DNA from: Bosea vestrisii
GTDB lineage: Bacteria > Pseudomonadota > Alphaproteobacteria > Rhizobiales > Beijerinckiaceae
NCBI RefSeq assembly: GCF_030144325.1
Contig: NZ_CP126307.1
Coordinates: 2,728,001 to 2,792,000 of the forward strand
Length of the DNA: 64,000 bases
Direction: 5' to 3'
Part shown: positions 56,040-64,000 of the stretch, one piece after another
Layout: each line of letters opens with the position of its first letter
How positions within the stretch are numbered: the stretch's first letter is position 1
Notes under the pieces: generated by a model
Database searches by the model: none
What the model saw: the letters and a program-made list of their open reading frames with translations, nothing else
What the model was told of the DNA's origin: nothing
Program-made: the position numbers and the translations under genes

Positions 56040-56540
56040 TCACACCGGCGCGATCTGCAGCGGGTCGACCGAGATCGCCCGCTTCAGCGCGCGCAGGCCG
56101 AAGGTCGTGCGCGACTGCCGCATTCCGGGCAGGCGGTAGATCTTCTGGCGCAGGAAGCGCTCATAGTGCTCGGTGCCGCTGACCACGGCCTTGACCAGGT
56201 AGTCGTAGTCGCCGGTGACGAGATAGGCTTCGACCACCTCGGGAATCCGCGCCAGCGCTTCGCCGAAGCTGTCGAGCAGCTTGTCGTCATGCTTGTCGAG
56301 CGTGATCTCGATGAAGACGACATTGTCGAGCCCGAGCGCCCGGTGGTTCAGCACCGCGACATACTTCTCGATAGCGCCGTTCTCCTCGAGCCGCTTCACT
56401 CGCGTCCAGCATGGCGAGGGCGAAAGCCCGACCTTCTCTGCCAAGGCGTTGATCGTCAGTCGGCCATCCTCGTTCAACGCCGAGAGGATGCGCCGGTCGA
56501 TCTGGTCGATCTCCTCGCCGCGCCGCGCTTTGACTGCCAT
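56040..56540 (-). CDS. bkdR: Lrp/AsnC family transcriptional regulator (BkdR-like)
   Basis: 166 aa from MAVKARRGEEIDQIDRRIL. A helix-turn-helix (LTINALAEKVGLSPSPCWTR) is followed by the RAM ligand-binding domain (VVEAYLVTGDYDYLVKAVV). It is divergent from the branched-chain 2-oxoacid dehydrogenase operon; Lrp-type BkdR proteins activate such operons in response to branched-chain amino acids, which is the most likely role here. The 210-bp gap between them contains no gene; specific binding sites were not resolved. Confidence 0.85.
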   Translation of the reverse strand: MAVKARRGEEIDQIDRRILSALNEDGRLTINALAEKVGLSPSPCWTRVKRLEENGAIEKYVAVLNHRALGLDNVVFIEITLDKHDDKLLDSFGEALARIPEVVEAYLVTGDYDYLVKAVVSGTEHYERFLRQKIYRLPGMRQSRTTFGLRALKRAISVDPLQIAPV

Positions 56541-56750
56541 CGATTGAATTTTCCGCCAAATGTCGAGATGGCAGAATAATCCTCCGACCAAAGCCAAATC
56601 TCAAGGCTACTTCGGCAAGAAATCGACGATGCACCACCCTAACATGCCCGAATAACGACGGCGGCTCGACAGACGCCCCCGCAGACATGCCTTGCGGCAA
56701 TGGCCGCATGGCGGAATGCTGGGCAAAGCGAGAGCCTAGGGAGCGCGGAC

Positions 56751-57983
56751 ATGACAGACCCCTCACCGCTTCGGTTCCACGTCCCCGTTCCGGCCAGTCG
56801 CCCCGGTGAGAAGCCCGATTTCTCGCATGTCGTGATCCCAAAAGCGGGTTCGGTTCAGCGCCCGCCAGTCGATGTCGATCCGCGCGAGATCCGCGACCTC
56901 GCCTATTCGATCATCCGCGTGCTCGACCGCGAGGGCGAGGCGGTCGGTCCCTGGGTGCCCGATCTCTCCAAGGACGACCTCATCCGCGGCCTGCGCCACA
57001 TGCTGACGCTGCGCGCCTTCGATGCGCGCATGCAGATGGCCCAGCGCCAGGGCAAGACCTCGTTCTACATGCAGCACACCGGCGAGGAGGCCGTGAGCTG
57101 CGCCTTCCGCATCGCGCTCGGCAAGGGCGACATGAATTTCCCGACCTATCGCCAGGCCGGGCTCCTGATCGCGCACGACTACCCGCTCGTCGAGATGATG
57201 TGCCAGATCTACTCGAACGAGCGCGACCCGATGAAGGGCCGGCAGCTGCCGGTGATGTACTCCTCGAAGGAGAACGGCTTCTTCTCGATCTCCGGCAACC
57301 TCACCACCCAATACGTCCAGGCCGTCGGCTGGGCGATGGCCTCGGCGATCAAGGGCGACAACAAGATCGCGGCCGCCTGGGTCGGCGACGGCTCGACGGC
57401 GGAATCCGATTTCCACGCCGCCCTCGTCTTCGCCTCGACCTACAAGGCGCCAGTCGTCCTCAACGTCGTCAACAACCAGTGGGCGATCTCGACCTTCCAG
57501 GGCATTGCGCGGGGCGGCTCCGGCACCTTTGCGGCCCGCGGCCTCGGCTTCGGCATCCCGGCGCTGCGCGTCGACGGCAACGACTACCTCGCGACGTATG
57601 CCGTGGCGCAATGGGCGATCGAGCGGGCCCGCCGCAATCTCGGCCCGACGCTGGTCGAATACGTCACCTATCGCGCCGGCGCGCATTCGACCTCGGACGA
57701 CCCCTCCGCCTACCGGCCCAAGCATGAATCCGACGACTGGCCGCTCGGCGACCCCATCGTCCGGCTGAAGCAGCACCTGATCGGCATCGGCGCCTGGTCG
57801 GAGGAGCGCCACAAGCAGACCGAGGCCGAGATCCTGGCGACCGTGATCGCCGCGCAGAAGGAAGCCGAGAGCTTCGGCACGCTGCATGCCGGCGGCAAGC
57901 CCTCCTCGCGGGACATGTTCGAGGACGTCTATGCCGAGCTGCCGCCGCATCTGCGCCGCCAGCGCCAGCAGATCGGAGTCTGA
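56751..57983 (+). CDS. bkdA1: Branched-chain 2-oxoacid dehydrogenase E1 component, alpha subunit
   Basis: 410 aa from MTDPSPLRF, preceded by CTAGGGAG. The thiamine diphosphate motif runs from WVGDGSTAESDFHAALVF to VVNNQWAIS. The long N-terminal extension (VPVPASRPGEKPDFSHV) and TSFYMQHTGEEAVSCAF identify the BkdA1 rather than the pyruvate dehydrogenase type. With the beta subunit it decarboxylates the oxoacids of valine, leucine and isoleucine. First gene of a four-gene operon. Confidence 0.93.
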   Translation: MTDPSPLRFHVPVPASRPGEKPDFSHVVIPKAGSVQRPPVDVDPREIRDLAYSIIRVLDREGEAVGPWVPDLSKDDLIRGLRHMLTLRAFDARMQMAQRQGKTSFYMQHTGEEAVSCAFRIALGKGDMNFPTYRQAGLLIAHDYPLVEMMCQIYSNERDPMKGRQLPVMYSSKENGFFSISGNLTTQYVQAVGWAMASAIKGDNKIAAAWVGDGSTAESDFHAALVFASTYKAPVVLNVVNNQWAISTFQGIARGGSGTFAARGLGFGIPALRVDGNDYLATYAVAQWAIERARRNLGPTLVEYVTYRAGAHSTSDDPSAYRPKHESDDWPLGDPIVRLKQHLIGIGAWSEERHKQTEAEILATVIAAQKEAESFGTLHAGGKPSSRDMFEDVYAELPPHLRRQRQQIGV

Positions 57984-57986
57984 ACC

Positions 57987-59003
57987 ATGGCCCGCATGAC
58001 CATGATCGAGGCGATCCGCTCGGCCCTCGACGTCTCGATAGGCCGCGACGACAATGTCGTCGTCTATGGCGAGGATGTCGGCTTCTTTGGCGGCGTCTTC
58101 CGCTGCACCCATGGCCTCCAGCAGAAATACGGCGTCAACCGCTGCTTCGACGCGCCGATCAGCGAGCTCGGCATCGTCGGCACCGCGATCGGCATGGCGG
58201 CCTATGGCCTGCGCCCCTGCGTCGAGATCCAGTTCGCCGACTACATGTACCCGGCCTACGACCAGATCGTCTCCGAGGCAGCGCGCCTGCGCTATCGCTC
58301 GGCCGGCGATTTCACCTGCCCGATGGTGATCCGCATGCCGACCGGCGGCGGCATCTTCGGCGGCCAGACCCACAGCCAGAGCCCGGAAGCCCTGTTCACC
58401 CATGTCGCCGGGCTGAAGACGGTGGTGCCGTCCAATCCACGCGACGCCAAGGGCCTGCTGATCGCGGCGATCGAGGATCCCGATCCGGTGATCTTCCTCG
58501 AGCCGAAGCGGCTCTATAACGGCCCCTTCGACGGTCATCACGACCGCCCGGTCACGCCCTGGTCGAAGCATGAGCTCGGCGAGGTCGACGAGGGACATTA
58601 CACCATCCCGCTCGGCAAGGCCGCGATTCGCCGCGAGGGTTCAGCCGTCACCATCGTCACCTACGGCACCATGGTTCATGTCGCGCAGGCGGCCACCGAG
58701 GAGACCGGCATCGACGCCGAGATCATCGACCTGCGCACTTTGCTGCCGCTCGATCTCGACGCGATTGTCGCCTCGGTCTCGAAGACCGGCCGCTGCATCG
58801 TTCTGCACGAGGCGACGCTGACCTCAGGCTTTGGTGCGGAGCTGGCCGCGCTGGTGCAGCAGCACTGCTTCTATCATCTGGAGGCGCCGGTCGTGCGCGT
58901 CACCGGCTGGGATACGCCTTATCCGCACGCCCAGGAATGGGCCTATTTCCCCGGCCCGGGCCGCGTCGGCGCCGCGCTGCGCGACATCATGGAGAGCCGC
59001 TGA
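57987..59003 (+). CDS. bkdA2: Branched-chain 2-oxoacid dehydrogenase E1 component, beta subunit
   Basis: 338 aa, transketolase-like pyrimidine-binding and C-terminal domains. Visible: VVVYGEDVGFFGGVFRCT, the RMPTGGGIFGGQTHSQSPEA region and LHEATLTSGFGAELAALVQ. It completes the E1 heterotetramer active site. It starts 3 bp after the alpha-subunit stop and its TGA overlaps the E2 start (TGATG). Confidence 0.93.
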   Translation: MARMTMIEAIRSALDVSIGRDDNVVVYGEDVGFFGGVFRCTHGLQQKYGVNRCFDAPISELGIVGTAIGMAAYGLRPCVEIQFADYMYPAYDQIVSEAARLRYRSAGDFTCPMVIRMPTGGGIFGGQTHSQSPEALFTHVAGLKTVVPSNPRDAKGLLIAAIEDPDPVIFLEPKRLYNGPFDGHHDRPVTPWSKHELGEVDEGHYTIPLGKAAIRREGSAVTIVTYGTMVHVAQAATEETGIDAEIIDLRTLLPLDLDAIVASVSKTGRCIVLHEATLTSGFGAELAALVQQHCFYHLEAPVVRVTGWDTPYPHAQEWAYFPGPGRVGAALRDIMESR

Positions 59004-60313
59004 TGGCCGAGCGCATCATCAAGCTGCCCGATGTCGGCGAGGGGATCGCCGAGGCGGAGCTGGTCGAGTGGCACGTCAAGGTCGGCGACATCGTCCGCGA
59101 GGACGATCTAATCGCCGCAGTGATGACCGACAAGGCGACGGTGGAAATCCCCTCGCCGGTCGAGGGCGAGGTCACCTGGGTCGGCGCCGAGATCGGCGAC
59201 ACCGTCGCGATCGGCTCGGCGTTGGTGAAGCTGAAGGTCTCAGGCGGGACCGCGAGCGAAGAGCCGGCCGAGGCGGAGGCGCCTGTCGAGCCGCCGAAGG
59301 AAAAGCCCGTTGCAGCGGCTGCCCCGGCCACGCCGGCGGCAGCTCCGGAGCCCGCTCCCAAGCAGCTGCCGACGCCGAAGCCCGCTGCTCCTGCGCGCTC
59401 GGCCCCCATCGCCACCACGCCGGCACCGCGCCGCCCGGTCGGCGAGAAGCCGCTCGCTTCTCCTGCCGTCAGGCTGAAGGCGCGCGAGGCCGGTATCGAT
59501 CTGCGCCAGGTCCAGGGCTCTGGCCCGGCCGGCCGCGTCATCCATGAGGACATCGACGCCTTCATCCAGCGCGGCCCTGAGGCTCCGGCCAAGGGCGGAC
59601 TCGTCGCCAAGACCGCGATCACCGACGTCAAAGTGGTCGGCCTGCGCCGTCGCATCGCCGAGAAGATGGCGCTGTCGAAATCGCGCATTCCGCACATCAC
59701 CATCGTCGAAGAGGTCGACGTCTCCGCGCTGGAAGATTTGCGCGCCGCGCTCAACAAGAAGCCGACCGCCGAGCGGCCGAAGCTGACGCTGCTGCCCTTC
59801 CTGATGCGGGCGATGGTCAAGGCGCTCGGCGAGCAGCCTGGCCTCAACGCGCTCTATGACGACGAGGCCGGCATCGTGCACCAGCATGCCGGAATCCATA
59901 TCGGCATCGCGACGCAGGCTCCCTCCGGCCTGATGGTGCCGGTGGTCAAGCATGCCGAAGCGCGCGATCTCTGGGGCTGCGCCATCGAGCTCTCACGCCT
60001 TGCCGAACGCGCCCGCGACGGCTCGGCGACACGCGACGAGCTCACCGGCTCGACCATCACCATCACCTCGCTCGGCGCGCTCGGTGGCATCGCCACCACC
60101 CCGGTGATCAACCATCCCGAAGTCGCGATCGTCGGCGTCAACAAGATGATGATCAGGCCAATCTGGGACGGCACCACCTTCGTGCCGCGCAAGATGATGA
60201 ACCTCTCCTCCAGCTTCGACCACCGCGTCATCGACGGCTGGGACGCGGCGGTCTTCGTGCAGCGGCTGAAAGAGCTGCTGGAGACGCCGGCGACGCTGTT
60301 CGTGGACATGTGA
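59003..60313 (+). CDS. bkdB: Branched-chain 2-oxoacid dehydrogenase E2 component (dihydrolipoyl acyltransferase)
   Basis: 436 aa from MAERIIKLPDVGEG. One lipoyl domain (lipoylated K44 in MTDKATVEI), an Ala/Pro-rich linker (~85-145), a peripheral subunit-binding domain (SPAVRLKAREAGIDL to GRVIHEDIDAFI, ~153-190) and a catalytic domain ending with H407 in SSFDHRVIDGWDAA. It transfers the acyl group to CoA, forming the cubic core of the complex. The in-frame upstream extension lies within the E1 beta gene. Confidence 0.93.
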   Translation: MAERIIKLPDVGEGIAEAELVEWHVKVGDIVREDDLIAAVMTDKATVEIPSPVEGEVTWVGAEIGDTVAIGSALVKLKVSGGTASEEPAEAEAPVEPPKEKPVAAAAPATPAAAPEPAPKQLPTPKPAAPARSAPIATTPAPRRPVGEKPLASPAVRLKAREAGIDLRQVQGSGPAGRVIHEDIDAFIQRGPEAPAKGGLVAKTAITDVKVVGLRRRIAEKMALSKSRIPHITIVEEVDVSALEDLRAALNKKPTAERPKLTLLPFLMRAMVKALGEQPGLNALYDDEAGIVHQHAGIHIGIATQAPSGLMVPVVKHAEARDLWGCAIELSRLAERARDGSATRDELTGSTITITSLGALGGIATTPVINHPEVAIVGVNKMMIRPIWDGTTFVPRKMMNLSSSFDHRVIDGWDAAVFVQRLKELLETPATLFVDM

Positions 60314-60329
60314 GCGGCGGGAGAAAGCC

Positions 60330-61727
<1,398 letters not shown>

Positions 61728-61839
61728 GGCGAACGCAGGCCGGCACTCAACCCGGCGAGGGTTGACGTGGCGGCTCAGGCCGCTTCGACTGGCAGGGCGG
61801 ACCGAGATGGGCCCGCGCTGACTGCCGGAGCCTTCTGCC

Positions 61840-63333
61840 GTGACCGAACCCTGCAATCTCGACGCCGTCACCGCCCGCCGCCTGATCGGCGAGAAGAAGC
61901 TCTCCGCCACCGAACTGCTCGAAAGCTGTCTCGCCCGGATCGATGCGGTCGACCCTGCTGTCAACGCCATGGTGGCGCGCGACGACGAGCGGGCGCGGGC
62001 AACGGCGAAGGCGGCCGACGCGGCCACCATGCGCGGCGATGATCTGCCGGCACTGCACGGCCTGCCGATCGGCATCAAGGATCTCGAGGACGTCGCGGGC
62101 TTGCGCACCACCTATGGCAGCCCGCTCTTTGCCGACCATGTGCCGACAAAGGACCAGGGCATCGTCGCCTCGGTGCGCAAGGCCGGCGCCGTCATCGTCG
62201 GCAAGACCAACACGCCCGAATGGGGTGCCGGCGCCAATACCCGTAACGCTGTCTACGGCGTCACCGGCAACCCGTTCGATCCCTCGCGCTCGGCCGCCGG
62301 TTCCTCCGGCGGCTCCGGCGTCGCGCTCGCGACCAATATGGTGCCGATCGCCACCGGCTCGGACACCGGCGGCTCGCTGCGCAATCCGGCCGCCTTCAAC
62401 GGCATCGTCGGCTTCCGGCCATCGCCGGGGCTGGTGCCGAGCGACAAGCGCGCGCTCGGCTGGAATCCGCTTTCGGTGCTCGGCCCGATGGCGCGCACAG
62501 TGCCCGATCTCTGCCTGCTGCTCTCCACCATGGTGAGCGACGACGGCGTCGATCCGCTGGCGACCACGATCCATGGCAAGCGGGTCAGGCGGCCCGAGGA
62601 CTTCGCCCGGCCGGACCACTGCGATCTCGCTTCGCTCAAGGTGGCCCTCACCCCGGATTTCGGCTTCGCCCCGACCGAGAAGCACATCCGTGAGATCTTT
62701 GCCGACAAGGTGGGCCGCTTCAGCAAGGTCTTCGGCCAGGCAGATGAGGCGACGCCCGATTGCGCCGGCACCGATGAGAGCTTCGAGGTGCTGCGCGCCG
62801 TCAACTTCCTCGCCGGGCAATATGAGCGGGTGCGCGACACGCCCGACAAGGTCGGCCCCAATGTCCGCGCCAATGTCGAGGAAGGCCTGCGCTATGGCGC
62901 GCTCGACATTACCCGGGCGCTGAAGCAGCAAACCGTGCTCTACCATGAGTGGCAGCGCTTCTTCGACCGCTACGACGTCATCCTTTCGCCCGCGATGACG
63001 CTGAGCCCGCGCCCCTGGTCGGAGCTCTATCCCGCCGAGATCGATGGCAAACCGACGCGGACCTATTTCCACTGGCTCGCCATGGCTTACGCAGTGACGA
63101 TCGTCGGCCATCCCGCGATTTCGCTGCCGGTCGGGCTCGACCGCAACGGCCTGCCCTTCGGCCTGCAGATCGTCGGCCCGCGCGGCGGCGACGCCAAGGT
63201 GCTTGCCGTCGCGGCAGCGCTCGAGTCACTCTTGGCGGGCGATCCGCTGACGGCGCGGCCCGTGCCCGACATCGCCGGGCTCAAGAAGGCCCCGAAGCTC
63301 AAGGACAGCCCGAATTTTCTCGGCTTCGACTAG
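61840..63333 (+). CDS. Amidase (amidase signature family)
   Basis: 497 aa, GTG start with CCGGAG 9 nt upstream. The Ser-cisSer-Lys triad is visible: K80 in GLPIGIKDLED, the AAGSSGGSG stretch (S155/S156) and nucleophile S179 in GSDTGGSLRNPA. It hydrolyses an amide to acid and ammonia; substrate is not predictable. The TAG stop is formed by the first bases of a palindromic repeat. The following SBP gene suggests an imported amide. Confidence 0.9.
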   Translation: MTEPCNLDAVTARRLIGEKKLSATELLESCLARIDAVDPAVNAMVARDDERARATAKAADAATMRGDDLPALHGLPIGIKDLEDVAGLRTTYGSPLFADHVPTKDQGIVASVRKAGAVIVGKTNTPEWGAGANTRNAVYGVTGNPFDPSRSAAGSSGGSGVALATNMVPIATGSDTGGSLRNPAAFNGIVGFRPSPGLVPSDKRALGWNPLSVLGPMARTVPDLCLLLSTMVSDDGVDPLATTIHGKRVRRPEDFARPDHCDLASLKVALTPDFGFAPTEKHIREIFADKVGRFSKVFGQADEATPDCAGTDESFEVLRAVNFLAGQYERVRDTPDKVGPNVRANVEEGLRYGALDITRALKQQTVLYHEWQRFFDRYDVILSPAMTLSPRPWSELYPAEIDGKPTRTYFHWLAMAYAVTIVGHPAISLPVGLDRNGLPFGLQIVGPRGGDAKVLAVAAALESLLAGDPLTARPVPDIAGLKKAPKLKDSPNFLGFD

Positions 63334-63435
63334 AGCATTTTCGAGCGAAGTGGGTACCGGTTCGCGTGAAGAAAATGCGATAAAACAAAGAGGTAGAGCA
63401 TTCCAGCGATTCGGAGAAACGCGGAAATGCTCTAC
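63331..63435. repeat. Two adjacent palindromic repeats (GCATTTTC family)
   Basis: First unit: GCATTTTC at 63335-63342 and GAAAATGC at 63371-63378 with inner pairing (GAAGTGGGTACCGGTTC). Second unit: GTAGAGCATTCCAGCG from 63393 pairs with CGCGGAAATGCTCTAC ending 63435. The TAGAGCATTTTCGAGCGAAG start is a dispersed intergenic repeat type familiar from Hyphomicrobiales. Together they follow the amidase stop and can act as terminator hairpins before the next gene. Confidence 0.75.
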
Positions 63436-63523
63436 CCGGCTCACGACCGTTCCGAACTGCACGCAACGTCACGATCAAGGTTCGCCGACCACTAAAGACC
63501 AATCATAAAAGGGGAGAGACCAT

Positions 63524-64000
63524 ATGAAGCGTCGTCAGTTCCTGCAGGGCACGGCAGCCGCCGCCCTGTTCGCTCCAACACTGGCCCGCGAAGCCTTGGC
63601 GCAAGCGCCGAGCCCGAACGTGCTCAAGATGGCGCCTCAAGCCAATCTCACCTCGCTCGATCCGATCTGGACAACCGCGACCGTCACCAACAATCACGGC
63701 TATTACGTCTACGACACCCTATATGGCGGCGATCTCGACCTGAAGCCGCAGCCGCAAATGGCCGAGAGCCACGAGATCTCGGCTGACGGCAAGACCTGGA
63801 AGATCAAGCTCCGCGAAGGCCTCGCCTTCCATGACGGCCAGCCAGTCCGCCCGGCCGATTGCATCGAGAGCCTGAAGCGCTGGGGCCAGCGCGATCCTTA
63901 CGGCCAATTGCTGCTGAAAGCGGTCGAAGCCTGGGGCGCGCCGGATGAGCGCACCATGGAGATCAAGCTGACCCGGCCCTTCCCGATGATGCTCGACTGC
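63524..64000 (+). CDS. ABC transporter substrate-binding protein, family 5, N-terminal part (runs off window)
   Basis: The first 159 codons are present. MKRRQFLQGTAAAALFAPTL is a twin-arginine signal (RRQFL) cleaved near REALAQ. The mature part (LTSLDPIWTTATVTNNHGYY, YDTLYGGDLDLKPQPQMAES, LREGLAFHDGQPVRPADCIE) matches SBP_bac_5 and is closest in the window to the SBP at 24053. GGGGAGAG lies 9 nt before the ATG. Its permeases, if linked, are beyond the window. Confidence 0.88.
   Translation, partial: MKRRQFLQGTAAAALFAPTLAREALAQAPSPNVLKMAPQANLTSLDPIWTTATVTNNHGYYVYDTLYGGDLDLKPQPQMAESHEISADGKTWKIKLREGLAFHDGQPVRPADCIESLKRWGQRDPYGQLLLKAVEAWGAPDERTMEIKLTRPFPMMLDC

Overview
The window is a high-GC chromosomal segment of an alphaproteobacterium. 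The fdsGBACD formate dehydrogenase cluster, the many family-5 peptide-type ABC transporters with GntR/FCD regulators, the Gum-like exopolysaccharide genes, the aminoacyl:carrier-protein ligase operon and the short palindromic intergenic repeats all point to Hyphomicrobiales. Bosea or a close relative is my best guess; this is inferred from gene content, not from a marker gene. No tRNA, rRNA, CRISPR array or transposase was seen.

Layout. 1-6588: the 3' end of a LysR regulator, then fdsG-fdsB-fdsA-fdhD-fdsD for an NAD-dependent molybdenum formate dehydrogenase; fdsA carries a one-base frameshift as given. 6606-12657 (minus strand): a tight five-gene operon of acyl carrier protein, acyl-CoA dehydrogenase-like flavoprotein, aminoacyl:carrier-protein ligase (a truncated class II aaRS relative), DUF1839 protein and GH2 glycosidase. 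The GH2 gene holds an in-frame 121-bp palindromic repeat. 12912-23136: an exopolysaccharide locus read divergently from an AT-rich region near 16300. On the minus strand are a GumC/Wzz-type co-polymerase and a Wzy-like polymerase; on the plus strand are two GT4 glycosyltransferases, a flippase, a tandem alpha/beta-hydrolase and a secreted GH5.

23265-29099: GntR, solute-binding protein (SBP), gamma-glutamyltransferase and an IlvD/Edd dehydratase. 29308-37640 (minus): a complete dipeptide-type ABC transporter with two amidohydrolases, and a divergent GntR plus flavin reductase-like gene (37827-39289). 39379-42930: M29 aminopeptidase, class III aminotransferase and an unusual GntR. 43015-55878: a C45 acyltransferase-like hydrolase, three paralogous SBPs (the third frameshifted), a GntR, an alpha/beta-hydrolase, two permeases, a fused double ATPase and a second gamma-glutamyltransferase. 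56040-61727: an Lrp regulator divergent from the branched-chain 2-oxoacid dehydrogenase operon (E1alpha, E1beta, E2, E3). 61840-64000: an amidase and the start of another SBP.

Overall the right two thirds look like a scavenging island for peptides, gamma-glutamyl compounds and amides, built from repeated modules of regulator, SBP and hydrolase. The branched-chain dehydrogenase could feed the resulting oxoacids into central metabolism. The least understood system is the aminoacyl-carrier-protein operon beside the polysaccharide genes. It has the parts to activate an amino acid, oxidise it on a carrier and transfer it, but no known product.
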